DNA of 64,000 bases, taken from assembly GCA_003586115.2 (NCBI GenBank), contig QVOM02000042.1, positions 33,309,541 through 33,373,540 on the forward strand, written 5' to 3'. Shown in pieces: positions 24,181 to 35,819 of the stretch. The stretch is from Salvator merianae. Taxonomy: Eukaryota; Chordata; Lepidosauria; Squamata; Teiidae. Both the position numbers and the translations under genes were made by a program. Under the pieces are notes generated by a model that worked only from the letters and a program-made list of their open reading frames with translations, had not been told where the DNA came from and searched no databases. The stretch's first letter is position 1, and each line of letters starts with the position of its first letter.

Positions 24181-25459
24181 TTCAAAAAACGAAAAGCTCT
24201 TATCCTATCTTCTGCATCATTATGTGTCCCAAGCCCCAATCTTCCTATGGTTCCAGATTCCTCCATTTCTTGCATTATATTTGCATTCCTATCCCCAACT
24301 AATGGTAGAATTCCTTTCATTCATATTGCATCTAGCACTTCTTGCAATGTACTGTAAAATCCCACACACACACCATTGCATAGAATTCTTTAATATTTTC
24401 CACCACTCCATGCAAGAATACACATATATGCTTTATGTTTGCTGGCAATCCAATAATTGTGATAGATGTGATCCTGTCATTTACTAGATTATAGCAGAGT
24501 TCATACTTGGCAGAGCCACTGTATTTCTACATATGGATTCCTGTTCTGAATCATGTAACCATATTACTTAAAGTGGGGCATTTTGGCATACCTGAGTTCA
24601 CTTTAGTGTTTTTCATTTCAACCTTATTAATTTTGAATCTTCTTTCCTCTCTCCCTAGCTTCTGATATGCCACACTGATATGTGTGTGTCAGTAATGTGA
24701 AGAACTTCTGTGATCTACTCACGGAATTCTGATACTAGTGAACAGTGCCTTCAGACTTAGGATCTCATTATATGACCAAAAATATAACACTTAAAGGGTA
24801 CGACCAAAGTTCAGTTTTCCTGGAAATAACGCGGAGACAGTTTTCTTCTCAGTCTAGTTTTGCATTTGGAATTTCTTCTCCAACCTTGGTTTTTCCATTT
24901 GCTAAGTCCAGAGGGGATCATCACCTATTGAGGTACAGTGGTAATGGACTCAATGACCAACTTACAAAATGTAATCCATTTTGCACCCCCAAAATCCTCT
25001 TGACCTTTCAAAGATCCCCAAGCTAAGTCCCTGAATAATGCTTACATTTTGTCATATAGTTTTTCAGCAGGAGGGCTTGTAACAAAGCCACCCTGAGTAC
25101 TTGGGTTATAATGCACTACTAAGACAGAATGGTCATGCAAACACTGACATCTGAACTGATTATGCCTACCAGACTAGCCTCTGTACAGAATGTGCACCAG
25201 GAGTTCTCTTTCATTAGTTCTAATCAATTGAGTACACTGAAGGCATCTGTGGGTATGTATTTGCCTCCCCATTTTTTCTTGGTGGCTACATAGTTTGGCC
25301 ATGCTTTAAATTCACCAGATTAACATTTGGTAATATTTCCATAAAGAAGTGAACTAAACTAATAAAGCAATCATAGGTCAGGAATTTATACTATTATGCA
25401 GATGTAGCCCAACCTAAGGCTAATTTAAGATCCAAGTTTTTTACCCATTGAGGATTCTA
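24181..25459. other. Non-coding DNA
   Basis: No gene or repeat assigned. The first 100 bases may still be L2 3' sequence. Confidence 0.45.
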
Positions 25460-25868
25460 GGGTGCCTCCAGATGTGGGCTAAAACCTGTGGTTCTCCTGG
25501 GACTATATTGGGAATACCACATAATTTCGGCATTCCCAATATAGTACCGGGATAGCGAGGCATTATCCCATAATATCATTATTATGGGAGATCCGGCAAG
25601 AGTGCCAGATTTTACATAACAGTGATTGCTTAGTTACATCTACTGACTCCTTTTGTTATCATTGCTCTTACAAATGGCCTGGAGACGGGGGGAAATGATT
25701 GGGTGTGTGGGTGACTTCCAGGCATTTGCAAGAGCAATGATAACAAAAGGAGCTGGCAGACAGAGGTAAAAGTGTATGGTTGCTTCCCACACCTGGCAAA
25801 GGCAACAAGAGGCATTTGTGGGGTCTTCTTCACACCTTGTGATTATCTCTTACCAACTGGAGGCATCC
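25460..25868. mobile_element. Compound hairpin MITE, GGNTGCNTCCAGA termini
   Basis: The left end GGGTGCCTCCAGATG mirrors the right end ACTGGAGGCATCC. Two hairpins lie inside: one at about 25497-25555 (CCTGGGACTATATTGGGAAT / ATTCCCAATATAGTACCGGG) and one at 25647-25752 with arms of about 36 bp (CTCCTTTTGTTATCATTGCT and complement). Flanking triplets (CTA, TAA) do not agree. Confidence 0.65.
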
Positions 25869-28800
25869 TAAGTGCCACATCCAGAAGCTTTTGAGTGGGG
25901 AAATGGAGATGGAGGGATGACTAGTATCATTGCCATGCATATAGGTAATATCTGCACAATACTCCTGGATCAGGCTAGTTGCATTCTGAGACCATGAGAT
26001 CTACTTACTAGTACATTCCTCAGAAGGCACAACATCCTGGGGGATTTGCTGGCCACACAGATTTCATGCCTCACCCATTACCAGACATGACAGCTATACC
26101 TGAGAGCGCTCTAGTGGTCTCCATTGCAGCCCAGACTGGTTCCTGCCACTGCTGTACAAGCAGCAGCAGGAAACGCCCAGGCCCTATTCTAGAGCCCAGT
26201 ACTAGGAGTGACTCAGGCCCTGTTCCAGAGCTCAGCAAATTTTGGTAGGTTCCCGAAGACAGTCTACTTCCAAGACTTTGCTGGGGCTATGAAGAAATCT
26301 TCCCGACCTGCACCCTCAAGCCTGGAGAACTTTCATTCCTGGACTTTGAAGCCAGGCTAGGATGGGTTGGCCATTTTCGGAAAGCTGACAGTGTGTTCTG
26401 TGCCAATCTATTCCTCACTCAGAACACTCATTCTAGGCCAAAAGCATTCTCCTCAGTGCATGCCAACTGCCATAGTCCAGAGGAGAATTGTATGACAAAC
26501 TGAAAAAACATGTTTTCCTTCAAATGTGAGCTGCAGTATTGAACTTTGCCCTGCTTTTTATGGAAAGCAAGGCTTCAGAAAACACATGCAGATAGTCATA
26601 AATGATAGGCACCTTATAAAGTTAATCACCATACAGCAATTAAGTGTTTATTTTTTCCTTCGACTTGAACATGCCCCCTCCCCAATAGACAGATTTCCTT
26701 TGCATGAGCAGCATAAAACCTAGGTTTCCAAGAGTGCAACATTAATTGGAAACAAAATATAGCCTTGGGGGCTTGGAAGAGGACTTTTATTTCATTAGAA
26801 GTTATTAAAGCAGCTGTTGAACTTTGTTTTATTACACAAAGTTGCTTGCAGAAGTCTGCGATGAGATGCTCTATATTAAGGCCACATCTACATCTACCTT
26901 TTTGGAAGATGCAAGTCATATGCAAATACAGAAGTGAGTCAAAAGCCATCCTGCTTCCATATCCCAATCCATATTCAATGTGCACATATGCTGAAAGAGC
27001 CATAGTGACAGAGACAGAGTGATAGTGGATGTCTTCTTTGACCAACGAGCGTGCTCGGAAGCGATAAGTGGAAACAAAGCCTTAGTGTCATGGACAAATG
27101 CACCCTGACTGGGGACTTCGATATGGACATTGCAAGCAAATGTCCACATGCCAAATGCAGTCACATCCTGCCCCACCCTCCAAAAAGAAAACTTCCACAA
27201 AAGCAGGGCAAACTACTTCAAAGCAAACTAGTCCAAGGCAAACCCCCTTCAAAGCATTTGGAATGGAAGTGATGTCTGAGTGATGTTATTGACCCCATGC
27301 CACCCCTTAAAACTTCCAGTCCCTGGGAATTCCACTCTACACCTGCCATTCAACTCACAGACACATTCTGAGGGGCAAATAGGGGTGGAACAGAACCTCA
27401 TCCCTTCACCCAAGACCCTCTTACCCCTGTGCCAGTTACCCAGCTGGGGCTTCAGTTGGATGGTGCTTTAGAGTGCTACCTCACAAAAGGTATCTGCAAT
27501 ACTTCAACATTTTTTCTTAAGGTGACCTCTAAAGAAGATTAGAGCTAGGTTACCCCTCCTCTGTTCCTTTCTTCTTCCTCTGCCTTTGGACCTTCTTTCC
27601 ATTCTATGATGTCTGGCTGAGTAACTGCAAGCTTCCCCCCACAACACATCATTTTAGGAAACCTCTTTCTTTTTAGCTTTCGGCTTTTAGCTATAACTTT
27701 TCCCCCGCCCCCAAGGATGTATCAGTATGTCAAAGATTCAAGCAATCCAACACTTTGGTGTGCTCCTGAGGGGGAAGAACTGTCTGCTCATCAGGAGGTA
27801 GGTTGGCTGAATACATGCACATGCCCCCCTTGTGTCACTTGAGTAAACGCATCTCCTCTCACAGTTCCCCAATGTGGGTACACAGCTCAGGATGTTGTGT
27901 AGTGAAGACAGGGCACTCTCATTTGAGCAAGCAGAGGAGCTGCATTTCCTTCCCAAATGGGCAATGATAGGGGACAAGAGTAAAGGGAGCAAAGCGCTAA
28001 GGGAAAAGCTGGAAGTGGCAGTGAGTTGCTGCCTGCCAGTGCTACTCGGGAACCATGGGGTCATGGTTAAGCCAAAACTGCCACAGAGGCAGTTATGACT
28101 GGCAAGAGTCATGTGTGGGTGCTCCCTGCTATGGGGGGCTACTCTGGTAATGGGCTAGCATGGAAGATGCTTGAGTTTCTAGAAACCTGCTTGGAAGAAT
28201 GCAGAGAGCAATGGCTGGAAATCGCTATTGGAATACTGTCTGCAAAGCACCTTTATGGTCAAGTGCAACAGCAACTCCAGCTCAGGTGAAAAAGGAGCAG
28301 CAGCAGAGTTTTGTTTTTGCTATCCCATGAAGCTTCTACCTAGGGCAAGTGCCCTGCTTGGCTATCTCCTGATCTGGCCCTGCCTATGGTGCACAGACAG
28401 ATGGAAGGTAGTCTTCAGTCTTCTTTCTCAGATCTTCTTACTTTTATTCATTCTTTGTCTCCGTTGCTTGACTGCTGATATAAATTCAGAAAAGCATCAA
28501 GCTGGCTTACTCTGCCCATTTTTGATCCTCTTCAGTTTAATAAAGTTCCAAAGGCTTATTAGTTTATTAGATCAGGTTTGATTTATCAACAAAGATTTTA
28601 TTAACATTGCACAACAGGTTCAAAAGTTTAGTTCTCATGGTCTATTATTGGCCACATCTCAATTATCTTATAATCGTGTTCAGGTGGTCGTCTGAATTTG
28701 TGGCGATAGTGGTTAGGGTGCACATAAGTGGATTAGATTCACGTTTGTTTGCATTTTTAAAAAACTAAAATATCATCTCTCCATGTTATTTTCCCGGGCC

Positions 28801-29519
28801 TCATTTTCAAAGGAAACCCACATTAAATGTAAATTGCTGTTTACACTGCAGTCATCATCATCTTGCAAATTTGGGCTTTCTTTGGGGACTAGCTGCAGGT
28901 GTGTGATTGACTGATGGCACGACAGAGTTGGTCCCCTGTGATTGGCTGACCAACTTGCATGACCCTAAAGACAGTCCCGCCTTCCCCTACAATCAGTGTG
29001 TGTTCCATTCTCCCACCCTAACATGGAAGGATATTTTGTTGTATTTTTTCCTGTTAAATCAAGTCCATAGATCCTTGCATATTGGGATGAATGGCAAGTG
29101 AACTCCAAGTGAAATGGATTCAAGAACCCAAATTTATTAATACATAAAATTAAATCTGAAGCCATGGGAAATGGATAAAGACAGTATTCTCAAAATAAAT
29201 TCAAAGCAAATGGCAATGAAATCAAAACACTGACTTTGTTTTTTTCTTTTCCTTTTGTCTCTTCATAAACATGGAGACATGAATAATTTACTGGAGGCTG
29301 TGTGCAAGCTGGTTACAATGCTTCTAACCCTTTACAAGCTTTGTATGCCAGGAAAACAAGAGCAGAAAAGTGTGGAGCCATAAGGAGTCTGTAAGGAAGG
29401 TTTAGAAGCATGGTTCAGCAAATTATGTGAGTCTTTGGCTTTCTTTACTTAGAAGAACCTGGATACTTGGATACATCGACATTGTACACCTGGATTTTCT
29501 TTAAAAAAAAAAAAAAATT
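25869..29519. other. Long non-coding stretch, no gene supported
   Basis: I read this in all frames and found only short unrelated frames. A GC-richer piece at 26040-26350 has a 60-residue frame but no family similarity. 26520-26830 is AT-rich, with TTTGCATGAG and TTAATTGG motifs. 28830-28990 contains ATTGGCTGACC-type CCAAT motifs. None is enough to call an exon or promoter. Confidence 0.45.
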
Positions 29520-30010
29520 AAAGCCTGCCGTGCAAGGGAAAAGGAAGAATGAAAATCACAGTGGGGAAAGCCCTAGCAAAGACAAGGGGGCAGGGAGCAT
29601 TGACAAGGTACATTGTGGTGCTCTTTTCTAAGAGCAAATGAAGACCTAGCCTATAGGGAAAATATGTATGTGTGTGTATATACAAGTGCATAGGCAACCC
29701 AAAGAAAAATGCAACAGGATGAGCTCTTGGGGTGGATGTACCATCCGAGGATGGAGAAGAAGGCTGCAGCTCCATGGGCTTACTTTGCTTAGTTGCCACC
29801 AGTTGTGGCACACTCCCCACCAACAGGGGAAAAAAAGAAAAGTGTACCTGTATGCATAGGCAACTCAAAGAAAAATAAAATACAAGCAAGAAAAGTCTTT
29901 GAGTGAATGTACCAACTGTGGGTGGATGGGAAGGTTCCAGATTTATGGACATAGAAGAGATAAAATTCCCTACTCAACGTGGCTCACATAGTTGCCATGT
30001 CACCAGGGGC
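29520..30010 (+). repeat. Diverged direct repeat, unit about 160-170 bp
   Basis: 29683-29835 and 29856-30010 are diverged copies. Both start GCATAGGCAAC(C/T)CAAAG, carry GTGRATGTACCA, then GGATGGGA/GGATGGAG, and end with TTAGTTGCCA / ATAGTTGCCA. A weaker third unit may precede them at 29530-29660. A (TG)n run lies at 29665-29680. No coding role is seen. Confidence 0.5.
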
Positions 30011-30386
30011 TCAAGCCCCTCTTCCCTCTTCTGTAATGGCAAACACAGACTGAGACGGCAGGACAAAAATCTTGGTTACTCCTCAGAGGGGACAGACAAC
30101 ACCCTTCCCAGCTGTCCGACTGCCCAACAGGATATGAATATCCATGTACGAATTACTTCAGAGTTGTTTTTTTAAAAAAATAAAAAAATAAAAAATCAGA
30201 TGATATGGAAAGATTGTGGGTCATAATCCACACACTGTGTCAAATGCAGACCTCAGGGAAATCCCATTTACAAACTTCCTCTTTCAGTAGCATGGATTAT
30301 ACAGCCTAAAACCCAGGGCAGCTATGAATTTCATGTATAAACATATTGTCACCCCCCTGAAAACCCAAGTTCATTCTGCTTCTTAT

Positions 30387-30765
30387 TAGAGATATGCACA
30401 AAGGTAAAAACAGTGTTTCAGACTGAATCAAACCAAAACACGATGAGTTTGGTTCAAACCTGAACTGAGCCAAACAGACTCAACTCAGTTCAATTCAAAC
30501 ATCACATGGTTTCAAGCCTGTTTACTTTTTTAAATACTATGTAAATATACATTAAAAAGTCATTTTTAAAGGGCTAACAAGGTCGAACTAGAACTGGTCG
30601 AATTGAGCAGGGGATGTTTGACCAGTTCGTGCAAATACCCATGCTTCAAATGAAACTGGACCACCATCTTCAAACTTGGGGGTGGTTTGGTTCAAAGTGA
30701 ACAAGTTCAGACACTGGTTTTCAATTTAATCAAGTTCAAACCTGAACCTGTTTGGCCCAACTCTA
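30387..30765. mobile_element. Probable short hAT-like element, TAGAGATATGCAC end
   Basis: The left end TAGAGATATGCAC resembles the TAGGGATGTGCAC family, and the right end finishes with CTCTA. The interior repeats GTTCAAACCTGAACC-type motifs on both sides. Flanking octamers are only partly alike, so the boundaries are tentative. Confidence 0.45.
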
Positions 30766-30889
30766 CTTATTCAGTGTGTGGAAATTCCCTTTGTTTTGGT
30801 ACTAAACATCTTGCCCAAGACCATGCCCTGGACTGGTTAGTATTGCAAGTAGGCCTGTTTTATTTTTCTTTACAAATACTTATCCTATT

Positions 30890-31107
30890 CAGCGGCAGCT
30901 GCCAACTTTAAGTCCAGGTGTTCGTGCCCCGCGCAAAGCACACCATGGTTGTTCATGGGACCTCCAGGCCTCCCTACTGCTGCAGCAGGTCACTAGGCAC
31001 TAGGCAACTTGCTGTGGCAGTATGGAGGCCCGGAGGCCCCGTGAACAGCCATGGTGTGCTTTGCACGGGATGCAAACACCCGGACTTAAAGCCAGTGGCC
31101 ACCACTG
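30890..31107. mobile_element. hAT-type hairpin MITE with 8-bp target duplication
   Basis: The left arm starts CAGCGGCAGCTGCC and the right arm ends GGCCACCACTG. The arms pair for roughly 85 bp, and near the ends the differences are only transitions. Flanks are ATCCTATT (30882-30889) and ATCCCATT (31108-31115), an 8-bp duplication with one change. The CAG..CTG termini and 8-bp duplication fit the hAT superfamily. A half copy lies at 2005-2112. Confidence 0.8.
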
Positions 31108-31194
31108 ATCCCATTGTGTATTGAGCTAAGATCCTGATAGATGGGTTTTCTGTCATGTTTTCTGCCCAGAGAAAGAAATCCATTTGGATCATAG

Positions 31195-31531
31195 TAGGGA
31201 TGTGCAAATTTCAATTTGTATTTGAAAATTCATACAAAATTTAATTTTTGCAAATTTTTGCATCAAAACAAAAATGAGTTTTTCACACTTACAGTTTTCA
31301 CTGAAAACAAAAAAGCCTATTCTTTTGCGAAAATGAAATTTGTCAATTTTTTGCATTTTTCGCATTTTTTGCTATATATAAACATTGAAAATGGCATTTT
31401 CGATGGGATTATCAATGGGAAAACATTGTGAAAATGAATGCGAAAAACAAAATTCACTGACAAAGTGAAAATGCAAATTTTCATTTCAAAAACAAATCAA
31501 AAATGAATTTTGTTTTTCCTGCACTTCCCTA
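31195..31531. mobile_element. 337-bp hAT-like MITE, TAGGGATGTGCAAAT termini
   Basis: The left end TAGGGATGTGCAAAT mirrors the right end CTGCACTTCCCTA. The target duplication is GATCATAG (31187-31194) / GATCCTAG (31532-31539), 7 of 8 bases. The interior is A/T-rich with TTTTCGC-like motifs and has no frame of note. It shares termini, but little interior, with 2904-3996. Confidence 0.8.
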
Positions 31532-31539
31532 GATCCTAG

Positions 31540-32886
31540 CTTCAGCAAACAAGATGAGCTAAATTCATGGACTGCTAGCCCACCTCTGTTTTCCCTTAGT
31601 CCAAATCTGCAGGCTGCTTCTATGTTCGCTATATACCTCTACAAAAGAAAGGGCACTGGGAAATCAGGGTTCCATGAGCCAACCCGGTGGGGAAAAGAAG
31701 GAAAACTGAAGATTGCCTGAATAAGACTCATTCTGTTACATTTGTACAATATGTATCAATCTTTTTTGAAAAATGGTGGCTCCCTGTTTGCAAATGCTTT
31801 GCATCATTTTTGCATAGATTACAGAATTAAGAAAAAAAAATCTTAATAAGGAGAAACAAATAATGCAAACTGCCAAACTGAATAAACAAAAGGTAGACTA
31901 TGTTTCAGTCAGATGCTATTTTCCCAAGCTTATGAATCCTCTGAATCAATCTTTAGGTGAACACTGAGTTTCTATTTTTGGTGCATAATTTCCAAACTCT
32001 CTTTGCATTTTGATTTAAAAGCTGGTATTAGAGATATTGTTTGGCATGCAGTTACTTTTTCAAAATGTCCTCCTTTGTTATTTTTTTAATTACTTGGCTT
32101 GTGATTGTCAGGGAAATCATTATAAGAATTGAGAAGGAGCTTTCTAATGCCTCATTATAATGAACAACAACAAAAAGGACCCTCTTGGTAAAAGCCTACA
32201 TTGTTTTCTTATTCGATCATTACTGCACTATATGTTCAGATGATGAACACTGCTTTTTCAATGAGAAAATGATGAGACTGATACGTGAGTCTGCAATGAT
32301 TTACTAAAGATCTAAGACACTAGAGCAGACTGCATGACATAGAAACTTAATTTTCTCATTTAGACTGAAAAAAAATATTACAGGTTAACCAATATGTCCA
32401 ACAGCGGCTGATGTGTCACCTTCATATTGAAGGAGATTGATTTGAAAATAGTTGAATTTCACATGGTAAAGATATGATGGAGGCTGTGAACAATATGCTG
32501 CAAAGAGCAAATCGCTACTGTTTTACTGAGACAATAGGAACCTTTCACCAAATGAGCAGCATAGCTTTCCAGTGAGAACATTGGATGGGCACTTAGGACC
32601 TCAAATTGCTATTGTTGTCAAGTGGTCACTGAGTTAGTTTTGATTCCTGCTAACTGTATGGAACCTATTTAATGGATCATTGCTTTGTTATGGTGGAGAG
32701 GCTTATGTAGCTCAGTTAAGCTATGAGCTATGACATGCAAGACCACCCAAGGTAGGGATCCCCTATAAATTGTATTGGCTGTGTGCACTGGTGATGGAGT
32801 TTGAAGGGAAGCATGACAAAGCCAAAACTTTGGGTGAGACATTTAGCATCTATGATATAACTATAGATGGTAACAGTTAAGACTAT
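31540..32886. other. Non-repetitive AT-rich DNA, possible conserved elements
   Basis: No frame with similarity. 31950-32350 is unbroken, non-repetitive and AT-rich with many ATTA/TAAT cores, which makes it a candidate conserved non-coding element. This is weak, composition-based inference. Confidence 0.3.
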
Positions 32887-33563
32887 GGGCCTGTCCGCAC
32901 TTTCCATGCTAGTTAGCCCATTCTAGTGTGGAACAGACCCCATTGTGCAGACACCGTCTGCACGATGGGGCCTGAAAACAGACCCAAAGCTGGATAATGG
33001 CGTTCGCCAGTGCAAACACCATTATCCATCCCTGATGCTTGCCATGGCAACCGGGAGGCCCGCGCGGTGATGACATCATCACGGTGCAGCACGTGGGCCT
33101 CCCTGTTGCCATGGCAGCGCCCTGACACTTTGTAGGCCACTGCCACGGCGACCGCCATTCGCACCAGCGATTGGGCACCGGAACGCCAGACGGGGCGCAT
33201 CGTGGTCTCGTCCAGCATCTCTGGCCCGATCGCAGCGGCGTGGGCTCAACTGGGGCCTCGTACTGGCCCATTCGGGCCCACGCGAAGGGGTCGACTCCAT
33301 TGCCCATCATGCATTGCATGATCACATGATCACGCAATGCATGATGGGTGGGCTGATTGCCCAGAAGATGGCCGCCGCTGTGGACAAGGAGGTAAGTGCA
33401 AATGAATCCTCACCTGAAGCTCACTTTGAGCTTCAGGTGAGGATTCCGACAGCTTTTTTCTTGTCTGGGCGCTAGTAAGGTTCGCTACGGCCATCCTCTC
33501 GTACGAATGCACTTGTCTAGCAAGTATCCTTGATGCTTGCTAGTTACAAGTGCGAACAGGCCC
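32887..33563. mobile_element. 677-bp MITE, GGGCCTGTCCGCACTT termini
   Basis: The left end GGGCCTGTCCGCACTTTCC is mirrored by AAGTGCGAACAGGCCC at the right. Near the right end a subterminal hairpin pairs CTTGTCTAGCAAG with CTTGCTAGTTACAAG. The interior is GC- and CpG-rich. An inner hairpin at about 33410-33445 pairs CCTCACCTGAAGCTCA with its complement. Flanking triplets (TAT, CTT) do not match. The 142-residue minus frame inside is a GC-rich by-product. Confidence 0.75.
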
Positions 33564-33814
33564 CTTGATGAACAAAAAGAGGAAGAGGAACCAGCTAGGG
33601 AAGGAAGTGAGGAACAATGAAGAGGGAAGTCCAAGACAGAAACAGCACTGAGAAGACCAGCAACCAGACGAATGATGGGAAAGAATAAAGATCAAGACAA
33701 AATTAGAAAGATAACTGAAATGTTTAAGACGTGAATAATGAAGAAAGGGAGCTGGAGGAGTAAACTGGACTTTAGAGCTAAAATGCTGCCCACGGCTCAA
33801 CCAGGAGCAGCTAA

Positions 33815-34055
33815 ATCTCTCTTGGTCAGCAGCTTTCACACACCTACAAGGGCCAGGGTGATGTGGCTGTGGCTGCAACTGTGGGTTGCAGCTGCACAGT
33901 CACGCGCTGTGTCCCAATGATCAAGGCAATGGCCGGACACACACCAGATGTTGCCGTGGCTGCTGTCATAGTGAACAGGCCTGCATTCACACTTCGCATG
34001 CCTGGTGGCCCGGTAAAAGGCAGTTCTAGCACTCAAAGTGCAAATGGCGGCCACA
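33815..34055. mobile_element. Fragment of a MITE related to 54705-55146
   Basis: The blocks TGCACAGTCACGCGC, AATGGCCGG and TGCATTCACACTT resemble the interiors of 54705-55146 and 63224-63656. The ends are not resolved. Confidence 0.4.
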
Positions 34056-34439
34056 CTGCTGGGTCTTTATCAGTCTAGAATGGTATTGTTATAGCATTCT
34101 AGGGTTTCTTGGGGTGTAAGTTTATAAGGCATAGTATAAATAAGAAGGATATTGATTTTTGGATTGTCAAGCAGCCCCACAGTCATATAGTTTAGTTTAG
34201 AAAGGAAAGGCACCATAGTAGTAAGAGGAGATTGGTAAAGGGGCATATTGTAATTCAATGGAATATAGAATTATTAGTAATAATGTTATAAAGTGCATGT
34301 TAATGGTTTGAGTTCATAGATATAAGGAAGCCTATACTGATATGATATCAGAAGCAGGAGATAATGATAAAAAATAAAAGAATTATTAAAGAGACAAGGG
34401 GAGGAGGTGAAAGCTCTTTTTTGTTTGTTTTTCTTCTTT
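34056..34439. other. AT-rich DNA
   Basis: The minus strand has an L1-like flavour (short frame 34258-34070), too weak to call. Confidence 0.3.
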
Positions 34440-35048
34440 ATTTTTGTTCAGCTACCCATAGAAGAGAGAACCTCAACTATTGTAGGGGCTTAAGAAGAGG
34501 TGGCAAGAATACACAGAATAACTACTCAGGAAAGATATTAACATCACTGATAACCATGATGGTATGGCCACTGACCTAGAGCCAGACACTCTGGAGAGTG
34601 AAGTCAAATGAGCCTTAGAAAACATTACTAACAACAGGGTAGTAGAGGTGATGGAATTCCAGCTGAACTACTCAAAATCCTAAAAGTTGCTGCTGTTAAA
34701 GTGTTGCGCTCACTGTGCCAACAAATTTGGAAAGCATAGCAGTGGTCACAGGATTGCTAAATGTCAGTTTAAGTTCCAATCCCAAAGAAGGGCAATGAAA
34801 AAGATTGTTCAAACTACCAAACAATTATGCTCATTTCACACACTAGCAAGTTTCTGCTCAAGATCCTGCAAGTAGGCCTCAGCAATATATGAACCAAGAA
34901 GTGCAAGGTGGTTTTTGCAGAGGCAAAGAAGCTAGAGATCAAATCATCAACATTTGCTGGATTATGGAGAAAGCAAGGGAATTCCAGAAATCTATTTCTG
35001 CTTAACTGGTTACACTAAAGCCTTTGACTGTGTGGATCATAACACACT

Positions 35049-35819
35049 GGCCCTTTCTGCACTTGGCCTTATTGAGGATTATATCCCAGAATAGGGACTT
35101 GCCATCCACATGCTAGTGCAAACTATGGGCCTTTTCGCACTGAGCCCGGTAGACTGTTCCCGGTAGCTGGCTTCGGGCCAGTGAGGCTGGAGAACGATGA
35201 CTGCCTTTCGCACTCCCGCTGGAGGAACAGACCTGAAGCTGACCATCAGCGGCTATAGTGTGAATGGTAGCCGCTGCTTAAGTACCACACTTCGTAGCGC
35301 CACGCCCCGCTTCGCAGCAAGGGGTTTACTACGCAGTCGGCTGCGTAGTGGCCGCTCCGTCTCCCAGCCAAAAGGGCTATCTCGGGCACGGAGCAACGCA
35401 CCGGGGCGCGCTGCCTTCGTCCCCGGGAACGATGACTGCGCACCCTGGGGACGAAGCAGCGGAAAACGCATGCGTGGCCGGAACAGTCACGCCCGACACC
35501 AAGGGGAACAGTGTGAAAGCACCGTGCCCGATCTGCACCCCATCGCGCAAGTCGCGATGAAGACAGATATTTACTTGTCTGGCGTTACCCAGCTTCAAGT
35601 TGGGTTCGGGTACGGAGCGGTCGGGATTGGGTTAAGCTCATGCCCACGGCAGTGTGAAGCCTCCATTCTAGTGAGCGGGCGGAACCGTTCTACTGCTACA
35701 GTGCAAAAAGGCCCCCTGAAAGGTTATGCCCAGGGCCTACCTTAGTCTGCACTAGCATGCACATGGCAGGTCCCTATTCTGAGATATAATCTGGAATAAG
35801 TCCAAGTGCAGAAAGGGCC
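35049..35819. mobile_element. MITE in BovB with verified 3-bp target duplication
   Basis: The left end GGCCCTTTCTGCACTTGG mirrors the right end CCAAGTGCAGAAAGGGCC, and long arms follow (GAATAGGGACTTGCCAT / ATGGCAGGTCCCTATTC). The triplet ACT lies at both flanks (35046-35048, 35820-35822). Removing the element and one ACT restores a continuous BovB reading frame across the site, which supports a 3-bp duplication. A second family member is nested at 35127-35714. Confidence 0.85.
35127..35714. mobile_element. Nested GC-rich MITE, GGGCCTTTTCGCACT termini
   Basis: The left end GGGCCTTTTCGCACTGAGC mirrors the right end CAGTGCAAAAAGGCCC. It lies inside the outer MITE 35049-35819. The interior is CpG-rich. 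A 182-residue open frame (35197-35745) crosses it and the outer element. I reject it as a gene because it shows no family similarity and covers the inverted-repeat end. Flanking triplets (TAT, CCT) do not match. Confidence 0.7.

Noticed and set aside
26066..26350. GC-richer stretch as a host exon
   Set aside because: The 60-residue frame has no recognisable family and no convincing splice sites.
32909..33337. Overlapping minus-strand frames of 73-142 residues
   Set aside because: They are inside the GC-rich MITE 32887-33563, overlap one another in different frames, and show no domain.
35197..35745. 182-residue open frame in CpG-rich DNA
   Set aside because: It lies across two nested MITEs and one inverted-repeat end, has no family similarity, and its 3' part recurs at 37073-37286 only because of the tandem duplication.
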